From positions 1 through 7,848 of the forward strand of contig JAKLHL010000067.1 in assembly GCA_022710165.1 (NCBI GenBank): 7,848 nt of DNA, written 5' to 3'. The position numbers and the translations under genes were made by a program. Positions 1 to 5,506 of the stretch are shown here, in pieces. The stretch is from Bdellovibrionales bacterium (GTDB taxonomy: Bacteria; Bdellovibrionota; JAFGOL01). The first letter of the stretch is position 1, and each line of letters begins with the position of its first letter. A model generated the notes under the pieces. That model had not been told where the DNA came from, did no database searches, and saw nothing but the letters and a program-made list of their open reading frames with translations.

Positions 1-62
1 CCAACATAATAATTATATCATGTAGTTATATTTTAGTCAAATATATATAGGGGAAATAAACA

Positions 63-88
63 CAGGAGCCCCAGTGAAGGGGCTCCTG
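63..88 (-). terminator. Rho-independent terminator closing the minus-strand unit
   Basis: A perfect 10-base-pair, GC-rich stem (63-72 paired with 79-88) encloses a six-base loop (73-78). Read on the minus strand it lies 28 bases past the stop codon of the lipoprotein gene, and the stem is followed by a T-rich tail (TGTTTATTT). This is the classic intrinsic terminator layout. On the plus strand the stem is followed by CTATAAAAATAT, so it is oriented for minus-strand transcription. It probably ends the lipoprotein message and any read-through from the aro/eamA block. Confidence 0.85.
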
Positions 89-115
89 CTATAAAAATAT
101 GGTATTTAAACTAGG

Positions 116-712
116 CTAGTTTGCTTGACAAATAAGGTCTCTTTGCTGCATGAAGTCCTTCAGCTCATCAAAGGTATAACCACATATGGTCCCTGTAAAT
201 GTAAGGGTCGGCATTTCGCCTCCTCCTGAAGATGCTGTGCCTGATACTGTAGCGGCTATCTCACATGTACCCTCTACCATGCCTGCAAAGCTCATATTCC
301 CTGTAAATGAAGAACTGAACTGCCCGGCTTCTGCGTCCAAGAAGTTCTCTTCTGTGATAGTACCTGTCTTTGTAACTGTCTGACCTTCACAGAAAGGTAT
401 CATCATCACGCAGTTGTCATATGTCGTCTCAAAAACAACATGCTGCATCATCTCGAAAGTAACAACGGTCATAGAGTAAGTACCCTGCCCGTTATAACAG
501 CTTCCAGTTATTACCTGGCCTTCAGTATATCCAGCAGGAGGTGTTTCATCTGCATCCAAACTTGAGCTACTGACCGATACAGAAAGGACATTAGCTATCT
601 TTGAAGCGTTAGTGGTATCGCTTATCACATCTGTTGAGCCATCACCTGAGTCACCACAGGAAACAAAAAGTGCCAGTACAGATAAAAAACCTATCACCTT
701 AAAAACCTTCAT
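116..712 (-). CDS. Predicted secreted lipoprotein, function unknown
   Basis: This 198-residue protein belongs to no family I recognise. It has a short basic N-terminus (MKVFKV), a hydrophobic segment at about residues 7-17 and a lipobox-like LFVSC with Cys19 as the predicted lipidated residue. A Gly/Ser/Asp-rich flexible tether follows (about 20-60). The rest (about 65-180) is rich in Thr, Ser, Gly and Val in alternating patterns that suggest beta structure, and it ends in a short helix-like tail (about 180-195). The mature part has six further cysteines (72, 101, 108, 150, 177, 195), enough for three disulfides in the periplasm or outside the cell. The start is well supported by a GGAGG at 719-723, six bases before the ATG. 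A good promoter lies just upstream, inside the end of eamA, and a terminator follows the stop, so it is probably its own unit and not functionally part of the aro cluster. Confidence 0.8.
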   Translation of the reverse strand: MKVFKVIGFLSVLALFVSCGDSGDGSTDVISDTTNASKIANVLSVSVSSSSLDADETPPAGYTEGQVITGSCYNGQGTYSMTVVTFEMMQHVVFETTYDNCVMMIPFCEGQTVTKTGTITEENFLDAEAGQFSSSFTGNMSFAGMVEGTCEIAATVSGTASSGGGEMPTLTFTGTICGYTFDELKDFMQQRDLICQAN

Positions 713-733
713 AGGTAACCTCCTTTTTTTGCT

Positions 734-761
734 ATTTTACAGTCTAAATTGGACTTTTCAA
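734..761 (-). promoter_or_regulatory. Predicted sigma-70-type promoter for the lipoprotein gene
   Basis: On the minus strand a TTGAAA (761 to 756) is separated by 16 bases from TAAAAT (739 to 734). The matches to TTGACA and TATAAT are 4/6 or better and 5/6. Transcription would begin near 727, just upstream of an A-run and the GGAGG ribosome binding site. The -35 box overlaps the last codons of eamA. This is a pattern match only, but both boxes are well placed. Confidence 0.5.
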
Positions 762-1624
762 CCGAAAATAAGGAAAAGCACCCCGCAGATCATACTCGCT
801 ATGGCCCCTATAAAATACCTGTTGGGACGTTTCTTATCCCTCCAGTGCTCATAAACAGAGGCATAGATGGGTGCAAGACTCCCTATGCCGGCGATTATCG
901 AAGGATGGTTATAGTTGGATATCGCATAGAGATAAAAATAAAGGGCCATGAAAGTTCCCAAAAAAGTCGAAAGCATTACCTTGCCCTTTATATCCCAATC
1001 CATATCCTTTATACCGAACTTAACTCCCTTAAAGCTGTTAAATATACCGAGTACGACCACTGCCACACCGACCCTGTAAAGATTCGCTGTGAAAGGGCTC
1101 ATATCGGGCAGTACCATGAAAGATTTTTTTGTGAAGACCACTCCCAGCGCCTCTATGTTTATCCCTATTATCGCAAGCAAAGCGACCCTGAGCGAAACGT
1201 TCCCTCTTCTTTTCCTCTCAAGAGCAATAAAGAGCAGACATAAAAGCAGGAAAAAAAGTCCCGCCACCTTGCTCATTGGAAGCGTTTTACCGAGTATAAA
1301 ATAAGAATAGACGGCTATTATGGACGGAGAGAACGAAGAGAACATCAAGGTCCTTGCAGGCCCGTTCTTTGAGAAAGAATAAAAGATGAAAAGGTCCGCA
1401 AGAGTAAAACCCAAAAAACCGCTGAGTAGAAGATATGGCATAGCCTGGGTCGGGAAATAAAAATTACCTGTCAACACACATGCAAGAAGAAAACACACAA
1501 AAGAGATGACGCTCTTATAAAAGTTGAACCTGTATACCGTAAGTTTTTGGACCATCTTTGCATAGATCTGCGTTGATATGGCCCACAACAGCGATGATAT
1601 GAATACCGCTAAATAAGGACTCAC
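758..1624 (-). CDS. EamA/DMT-family membrane transporter
   Basis: This 288-residue, strongly hydrophobic protein looks like a 10-helix member of the drug/metabolite transporter (EamA) superfamily: two halves of about five helices each, with a basic linker (ERKRRG, about residues 136-141) between them. Helix 1 starts at the very N-terminus (PYLAVFISSLLWAIS). The first half carries the typical small-residue pattern (LSGFLGFTLADLFIFYS, then FSPSIIAVYSYFILG), and the second half repeats it (ISNYNHPSIIAGIGSLAPIYA). The start is a GTG whose last two bases form the TGA stop of the chorismate mutase gene (GTGA overlap), so the two are probably translationally coupled. Being last in a chorismate-making operon suggests export or uptake of an aromatic compound or amino acid, but the substrate cannot be read from the sequence, and this family has many substrates. 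Confidence 0.85.
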   Translation of the reverse strand: MSPYLAVFISSLLWAISTQIYAKMVQKLTVYRFNFYKSVISFVCFLLACVLTGNFYFPTQAMPYLLLSGFLGFTLADLFIFYSFSKNGPARTLMFSSFSPSIIAVYSYFILGKTLPMSKVAGLFFLLLCLLFIALERKRRGNVSLRVALLAIIGINIEALGVVFTKKSFMVLPDMSPFTANLYRVGVAVVVLGIFNSFKGVKFGIKDMDWDIKGKVMLSTFLGTFMALYFYLYAISNYNHPSIIAGIGSLAPIYASVYEHWRDKKRPNRYFIGAIASMICGVLFLIFG

Positions 1625-1872
1625 TTGGACCTGGCCGCCTTCTTCTGCAGTACTTTGCTTTCTTTCATCATGGCCTTGAATATGGAAAGTGCCGGCTTAT
1701 ATTTTTTGCTGATCCTGTCCAGTATCTGTTTTTCCCTTTTTGGGTCCAAGGTCTTCTTCTTGTATTTCAGCGTCTGAAGCACAAGTTTGAACCTCTTTTT
1801 TATAAGGGATACTATCTGGTTATCTATCTTGTCTATTTTCTTCCTGATATTCTTTAGTGGGCTTGTACGCAT
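1621..1872 (-). CDS. aroQ: Chorismate mutase, AroQ class, monofunctional
   Basis: This small all-helical enzyme converts chorismate to prephenate, the committed step toward phenylalanine and tyrosine. From the ATG at 1872 it is 83 residues. Aligned by eye with the E. coli P-protein mutase domain, every active-site residue has a counterpart: Arg10 (R11), Arg27 (R28), Lys38 (K39), Asp43 (D48), Arg46 (R51), Glu47 (E52), Ser72 (S84) and Gln76 (Q88). It ends in a lysine/arginine-rich tail. There is no prephenate dehydratase or dehydrogenase domain. The ATG at 1872 is preferred over an in-frame upstream ATG at 1956 because it has a GAGGA site seven bases ahead and because residues before it match nothing in the family. 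It overlaps aroC by 19 bases and shares a GTGA overlap with eamA. Confidence 0.88.
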   Translation of the reverse strand: MRTSPLKNIRKKIDKIDNQIVSLIKKRFKLVLQTLKYKKKTLDPKREKQILDRISKKYKPALSIFKAMMKESKVLQKKAARSK

Positions 1873-2825
1873 AAGGCCTTCCTCGAGAGCATGAGGTCTG
1901 CAAGCACTATGGAGCACACTGCATTCACTATTACAGGCACCCTTAATCCATAACAAGCGTCATGATCACCTTTTATTTTTATTTTTTTCATCTTCCCTGT
2001 CTTAAGGTCTATGGTCTCTTGTTCGATGCCGATGCTGGCCGCCGGCCTTAATGCTATCCTGAACAAGATATCATTGCCGTTGCTTATACCACCGTTTACA
2101 CCGCCTGCATTATTGGTCCTGGTCTTACCGCTAAGGTCCAATATGGCGTCGTTATACTGCGAACCCGTCATCAAAGCTCCCTCGAACCCAGCACCGAACT
2201 CAACACCTTTTACCCCGGGGATGGAGAACAATGCGTGGCTTAACAATGATTCTATTGAGTCAAAGAAAGGTTCACCAAAACCTGCCGGCATTTTGCTTAT
2301 CCTGCACTCCACTATACCGCCGACGCTGTCTTTTTCTTTTATTGCTTTCTTGATATCCCCACCGGCAAAGAATTGCGATTCTATCCTTATCCCTTTGACT
2401 ATCTTTTTTGCGATCCATCCGGCGCAAACCAGCCCCAGCGTGATCCTTCCTGAGGCGTGCCCTGCACCCCTGTAGTCGTTAAAACCAAAGTATTTTATCC
2501 ATGAGCTGAAATCTGCATGTCCGGGCCTTGGCGTGTCCTTTAGCTCTTCATATGGACGAGAGTTTTTGCTCTTGTTATCAAAACTTATAAGTATAGGCGC
2601 CCCTGTGGTCTTATCCTTAAAAAGTCCCGTCCTTATATTTGGTATGTCTTTTTCCATGCGTTTTGTAGTGCCAGGTAAACCCGCCTTCCTTTTTTCAAGG
2701 ACCGCTCTAAGCTCTTTCTGGTCTATCTTTATTCCAGCCGGTACACCGTCTAAAAGCACCCCTACGCAATCCCCGTGGGACTCACCAAAAATATGTACCC
2801 TGAATATCCTTCCAAAACTGTTCAT
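1854..2825 (-). CDS. aroC: Chorismate synthase
   Basis: AroC removes phosphate from EPSP to give chorismate, the last common step of the pathway, and uses reduced FMN as cofactor. At 323 residues it is shorter than the usual 350-390. The family signatures are clear: GESHG at 14-18 with the catalytic His17, TTGAP at 73-77, RPGHAD at 100-105 with the second catalytic histidine His103, DYRGAGHASGRIT at 117-129 and TNNAGGVNGGISNG at 237-250. The GHxSGR form of the second signature resembles, from memory, Clostridia/Thermotoga-type enzymes more than E. coli. The usual GRHDP near the C-terminus reads GDHDA (286-290), an Arg-to-Asp change. The ATG overlaps the aroA stop (ATGA) and has no clear Shine-Dalgarno site, which fits coupled translation. 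Confidence 0.95.
   Translation of the reverse strand: MNSFGRIFRVHIFGESHGDCVGVLLDGVPAGIKIDQKELRAVLEKRKAGLPGTTKRMEKDIPNIRTGLFKDKTTGAPILISFDNKSKNSRPYEELKDTPRPGHADFSSWIKYFGFNDYRGAGHASGRITLGLVCAGWIAKKIVKGIRIESQFFAGGDIKKAIKEKDSVGGIVECRISKMPAGFGEPFFDSIESLLSHALFSIPGVKGVEFGAGFEGALMTGSQYNDAILDLSGKTRTNNAGGVNGGISNGNDILFRIALRPAASIGIEQETIDLKTGKMKKIKIKGDHDACYGLRVPVIVNAVCSIVLADLMLSRKALCVQAH
1877..1884 (-). promoter_or_regulatory. Ribosome binding site that decides the chorismate mutase start
   Basis: The minus strand reads GAGGAAGG directly upstream of the ATG at 1872. Its GAGGA core sits seven bases before the start codon. It lies inside the 3' end of aroC and supports the 83-residue form over the longer reading from 1956. 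Confidence 0.6.
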
Positions 2826-3958
2826 GATTTTTTAATTTTATCCAGATCGTTAAAAAAGTCCGGGTAGGATTTTTTTACTCTGTCAGCTCCTTCTATGGTT
2901 ATACTCTCACTAAGATTTATTGCCGCTGCAGCAAGCGCCATCGCTATCCTGTGGTCGTTGTGCGCGTTGACCCTGCCAGTCCTAAGAGGACCTCCGTTTA
3001 TTTCCATCTTTCCGTCCAGCATCTTTATATCAGCGCCTAGCTTGGAAAATTCCTTTGAGAGCACCAAAGCCCTGTCGCTCTCTTTATATTTTAGTCTGTC
3101 TATGCCCAAGATCGTGCTCTTTCCAGTGCAGTTAACTGCCAAAGCACAAAGAGGAGGAGCAAGGTCCGGATTGTCAGAAACATCAAACTCAAAACCTTTT
3201 AACTCTCCTGGCTTAACTTCAATATAGTTATCACCGACCTTTATGCCTGCACCACAGCCTCTAAGAATATCCACTATAGCCTTTTCAGGCTGAAGAGAGC
3301 TCTTGTAATAAAGGTCCTCTACCCTTATTTCCCTTTTCAATGCTCCGGAAACAAGGATCGAGCTTGCGCCAGAAAAATCACCCTCTACAGTATAATCTAG
3401 AGGCTCGTACTTTTGTCCACCAGGTATGTAGAACACTGAATTTTCTTCCCTTATTTTTACTCCATACTGCGACAAAAGCTTTATAGTAGTATCAACATAG
3501 GGACGGCTCTTTAAGTTCTTTACCGTTAATGTTGTATCGTTCTTTGCAAGAGGCAGTGCTATCAAAAGCCCGCTAAGGAATTGGGATGTGACACTTGCAT
3601 CAAGCTCTGCGACCCCGCCAACCAGTTTACCGTTAGAGCTAAGAGTTCTTATACATTCAGAGTCTATTCCTGACGGTCTGTTCGTTAAAGTCCCGCTGGT
3701 CTTAAGGGTTGCATCTATACCAAGGAGTGCACATACCGGGGCTATCACACGCATAAAAAGTGCAGACTCTCCGCAGTCAAGCTCAACACTTCCCTTGGCG
3801 TTCTCAAGCAGCCTCAATGCGTGCTTTGCATGAGCTGCATCCTCGCACAGAGGGTAGTTAAAGACCCTGCCTTTATTCCCGCTGAGGAAATTACATACTT
3901 CCGCCCTTATTGCCAGGCTCTTCGACGCAGGGGCTTTTATTATCACATCCGGTGTCAT
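2822..3958 (-). CDS. aroA: 3-phosphoshikimate 1-carboxyvinyltransferase (EPSP synthase), divergent and compact
   Basis: It joins phosphoenolpyruvate to shikimate-3-phosphate (step six) and is the target of glyphosate. At 378 residues it is short for a family usually of 420-440. Catalytic and binding residues match E. coli by eye: Lys13/Ser14/Arg18 (K22/S23/R27), Arg70 (R100), Arg94 in NRPSG (R124), Thr124-Ser125-Gln126 (S169-S170-Q171), VEGDFS at 191-196, Asp265 (D313), KESDR at 292-296 (K340-E341), NDHR at 334-337 (H385-R386) and Lys363 (K411). The PEP/glyphosate loop is unusual: GESALFMRV replaces GNAGTAMRP. The ATG at 3958 has no visible Shine-Dalgarno site, and an in-frame stop lies five codons upstream, so the start is limited to this ATG or the GTG four codons later. 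It opens the second aro block. Confidence 0.93.
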   Translation of the reverse strand: MTPDVIIKAPASKSLAIRAEVCNFLSGNKGRVFNYPLCEDAAHAKHALRLLENAKGSVELDCGESALFMRVIAPVCALLGIDATLKTSGTLTNRPSGIDSECIRTLSSNGKLVGGVAELDASVTSQFLSGLLIALPLAKNDTTLTVKNLKSRPYVDTTIKLLSQYGVKIREENSVFYIPGGQKYEPLDYTVEGDFSGASSILVSGALKREIRVEDLYYKSSLQPEKAIVDILRGCGAGIKVGDNYIEVKPGELKGFEFDVSDNPDLAPPLCALAVNCTGKSTILGIDRLKYKESDRALVLSKEFSKLGADIKMLDGKMEINGGPLRTGRVNAHNDHRIAMALAAAAINLSESITIEGADRVKKSYPDFFNDLDKIKKS

Positions 3959-3969
3959 GATGTTTGGAC

Positions 3970-3996
3970 ATTATCAGTTAAAATTAATTCCCTCAA
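3970..3996 (-). promoter_or_regulatory. Weak candidate promoter for aroA
   Basis: On the minus strand a TTGAGG (3996 to 3991) and a GATAAT (3975 to 3970, 5/6 to consensus) are 15 bases apart, which is shorter than ideal. If used, transcription would start about five bases before the aroA ATG and give an almost leaderless message, consistent with the missing Shine-Dalgarno site. The real promoter could instead lie upstream of or inside the palindrome. Confidence 0.3.
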
Positions 3997-4024
3997 TACT
4001 GTTTTAAGCCTCTATTAAAGTATT

Positions 4025-4202
4025 CAGACCTCGATACTACTTTTCAGGACTATCCGGAGTTTTTGGGTCCCATGCTTATGCCGAGATGAGCGTTAAAAGA
4101 TCGTGTTGTCCGAGCCAAAGGCGAGTTCACGATCTTAGCGAGACGAGGCTTAGCATGGTTCAAAAACGGAGGCCTAGTCCTGAAAAGTAGTATCGAGGTC
4201 TG
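4025..4202. repeat. Large imperfect palindrome (fold-back or MITE-like element)
   Basis: The left arm is 4025-4105 and the right arm 4128-4202, separated by a 22-base centre. The outer 28 bases of each arm (4025-4052 and 4175-4202) are perfect reverse complements. The inner 7 bases (4099-4105 and 4128-4134, GATCGTG/CACGATC) pair too. Between them the arms share blocks such as GTTTTTG and CCATGCT but are broken by mismatches and small gaps. The centre contains GCC-AAA-GGC, a possible tip hairpin. I see no ORF. A TA lies two bases outside each end (4021-4022 and 4205-4206), a possible but weak target duplication. It fills most of the gap between the divergent aroA and pepT starts. It could be a non-autonomous mobile element, an extragenic palindromic repeat, or a bidirectional RNA hairpin that blocks read-through. 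Confidence 0.8.
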
Positions 4203-4211
4203 CCTAATGCC

Positions 4212-4240
4212 ATGACAGGTCTCTAAAAATAGGTTATATA
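4212..4240 (+). promoter_or_regulatory. Candidate promoter for pepT
   Basis: An ATGACA (4212-4217, 5/6 to TTGACA) is followed after 17 bases by TATATA (4235-4240, 4/6 to TATAAT). Transcription would start near 4247, a few bases before the ribosome binding site. The boxes lie just outside the palindrome, so pepT can be expressed without using sequence inside it. This is a pattern match only. Confidence 0.4.
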
Positions 4241-4251
4241 GGGAGTCCTCT

Positions 4252-4259
4252 GGAGGTGA
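4252..4259 (+). promoter_or_regulatory. Strong Shine-Dalgarno site of pepT
   Basis: GGAGGTGA is a full-length match to the 16S rRNA anti-Shine-Dalgarno sequence. The GGAGG core ends five bases before the ATG at 4262. A GTG at 4256 is in frame but overlaps this site, so it cannot be the start that the site serves. Confidence 0.8.
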
Positions 4260-4261
4260 CT

Positions 4262-5506
4262 ATGAAGTTCAATGATGCCCCTGACAAGAATTACATAAAG
4301 GACATGTTCGTCAAATATGCAAAGGTCCACAGCCGTTCTAGTGATGAAAATCCTGGTAAGACCCCAAGCACACCTGAGCAGATAGAGTTTGGGAAAATAG
4401 TGGTCCAGGACCTTAAAGACCTTGGTGTGACTGACGTAGAACAGGATAAGAACGGTTACATAATCGCAAGGTTAAAGGGCAATACCAATGCACCTGCCAT
4501 AGCCTTCATATCCCATCTTGATACCTATCACTCCACCAAGGGTGACGGCGTTATGCCAATAGTCCACGAGAACTATAACGGAAACGATATTAAACTTCCT
4601 AAGGAAGGAACTGTGATAAAGGTCGCTGACTTCCCTGAACTTAAGGATAAAAAAGGAAAGACCCTCATAACTTCTTCGGGCGATACGCTCCTTGGCGGAG
4701 ATGATAAATGCGGTATAGCTATATCCATGGAAGTCGCAAAATATCTTGTAAGCGATAAAGATCTTAAACGCGGTGATGTTTGTTTTGTGTTCACACCTGA
4801 TGAGGAAATAGGTCACGGGGCCGAACTTTTAGACCTCAAAAAACTGAACTGTGTTTGTGCTTATACGCTTGACAGCGAAGGCTACGGGACAATAACAAAC
4901 GAGACTTTCTGCGCAAACCTCATGACAGTAGAGATAAAGGGTAAAGACATCCATCCGGGTTACGCAAAGGATAAAATGATAAACGCAGTAAGAGTTGCAT
5001 CACGCTTCATAGAAAAACTCCCTATGGATAAAAGACCAGAAACCACAGAGGAAAGACAAGGTTTTCTTCACCCTATGAAAATAGAGGGCGGTGTTACCAG
5101 TGTAAAAATAAGCACGCTGGTCAGGGATTTTGCTGTTGAAGGATTAAAGACCCTAGAGGAAACAGCAAGAAAGATCGCAGCTGACACACAAAAAGAATTC
5201 CCAGGTTCAGAGATAATAATAAGCATCAAGGACCAATACAGGAACATGCGTTACGAACTTGATAAGGATAAGAGGGTCGTTGACTACGCAGTAAAGGCCA
5301 TGAAGGCCTGTGGAGTGGACCCAAAGATGAGCGTTGCCAGAGGCGGCACCGACGGTTCAAGACTAAGCTATAGAGGGCTCCTCACTCCTGATATACCTGC
5401 TGGGTTCTATGCTTTCCACAGCAAGATGGAATGGGTCTGCCTGGATGAAATGGCTGACGATGCCAAGGTCGTAAGACATCTTATTGCGACTTGGGCTAAC
5501 GGCTAA
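4262..5506 (+). CDS. pepT: Peptidase T (zinc tripeptide aminopeptidase)
   Basis: This is a cytoplasmic M20-family metallopeptidase that releases the N-terminal residue of tripeptides. It has 414 residues from the ATG at 4262, normal for PepT. The dinuclear zinc site is complete by comparison with E. coli PepT: His85 in SHLDT, Asp147 in GGDDK (bridging), Glu181/Glu182 in TPDEE (catalytic base plus ligand), Asp204 in YTLDSEG and His386 in FHSKMEW. IHPG (residues 230-233, dimerisation domain) and the substrate-binding RGGTDG (360-365) are also present. It is the only plus-strand gene, set between two minus-strand aro blocks. Its stop lies past the stop of aroEK, so the two genes overlap tail to tail by 11 bases. 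Codon use looks like that of its neighbours, so there is no clear sign of recent transfer. Its metabolic link to the pathway, beyond amino-acid supply, is unclear. Confidence 0.95.
   Translation: MKFNDAPDKNYIKDMFVKYAKVHSRSSDENPGKTPSTPEQIEFGKIVVQDLKDLGVTDVEQDKNGYIIARLKGNTNAPAIAFISHLDTYHSTKGDGVMPIVHENYNGNDIKLPKEGTVIKVADFPELKDKKGKTLITSSGDTLLGGDDKCGIAISMEVAKYLVSDKDLKRGDVCFVFTPDEEIGHGAELLDLKKLNCVCAYTLDSEGYGTITNETFCANLMTVEIKGKDIHPGYAKDKMINAVRVASRFIEKLPMDKRPETTEERQGFLHPMKIEGGVTSVKISTLVRDFAVEGLKTLEETARKIAADTQKEFPGSEIIISIKDQYRNMRYELDKDKRVVDYAVKAMKACGVDPKMSVARGGTDGSRLSYRGLLTPDIPAGFYAFHSKMEWVCLDEMADDAKVVRHLIATWANG

Noticed and set aside
1..62. AT-rich stretch with several TATA-like hexamers at the left edge
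   Set aside because: No matching -35 boxes at proper spacing and no downstream gene in the window. I cannot support a promoter here.
749..1243. Plus-strand 164-codon open frame
   Set aside because: It lies antisense to eamA, whose transmembrane pattern is clear. The translation resembles no family, is low in plausible structure and has no ribosome binding site.
1873..1956. Longer chorismate mutase starting at the ATG at 1956
   Set aside because: The extra 28 residues are encoded inside aroC in another frame, match nothing in the AroQ family, and a better ribosome binding site precedes the ATG at 1872.
2011..2475. Plus-strand 154-codon open frame
   Set aside because: It is entirely antisense to aroC, whose signatures are conserved through this stretch. 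The Pro/Leu/Ser-rich translation is typical of a shadow frame.
4256..4261. GTG at 4256 as pepT start
   Set aside because: It overlaps the GGAGGTGA ribosome binding site itself. The ATG at 4262 is at the right distance from the site.
4244..4261. Small hairpin around the pepT ribosome binding site
   Set aside because: Only short, bulged pairings (AGTC/GACT or CCT/AGG) are possible, and the predicted transcription start would cut off the left arm.
4472..4816. Minus-strand 114-codon open frame inside pepT
   Set aside because: It is antisense to zinc-ligand-bearing PepT sequence, with no recognisable domain or start signal.
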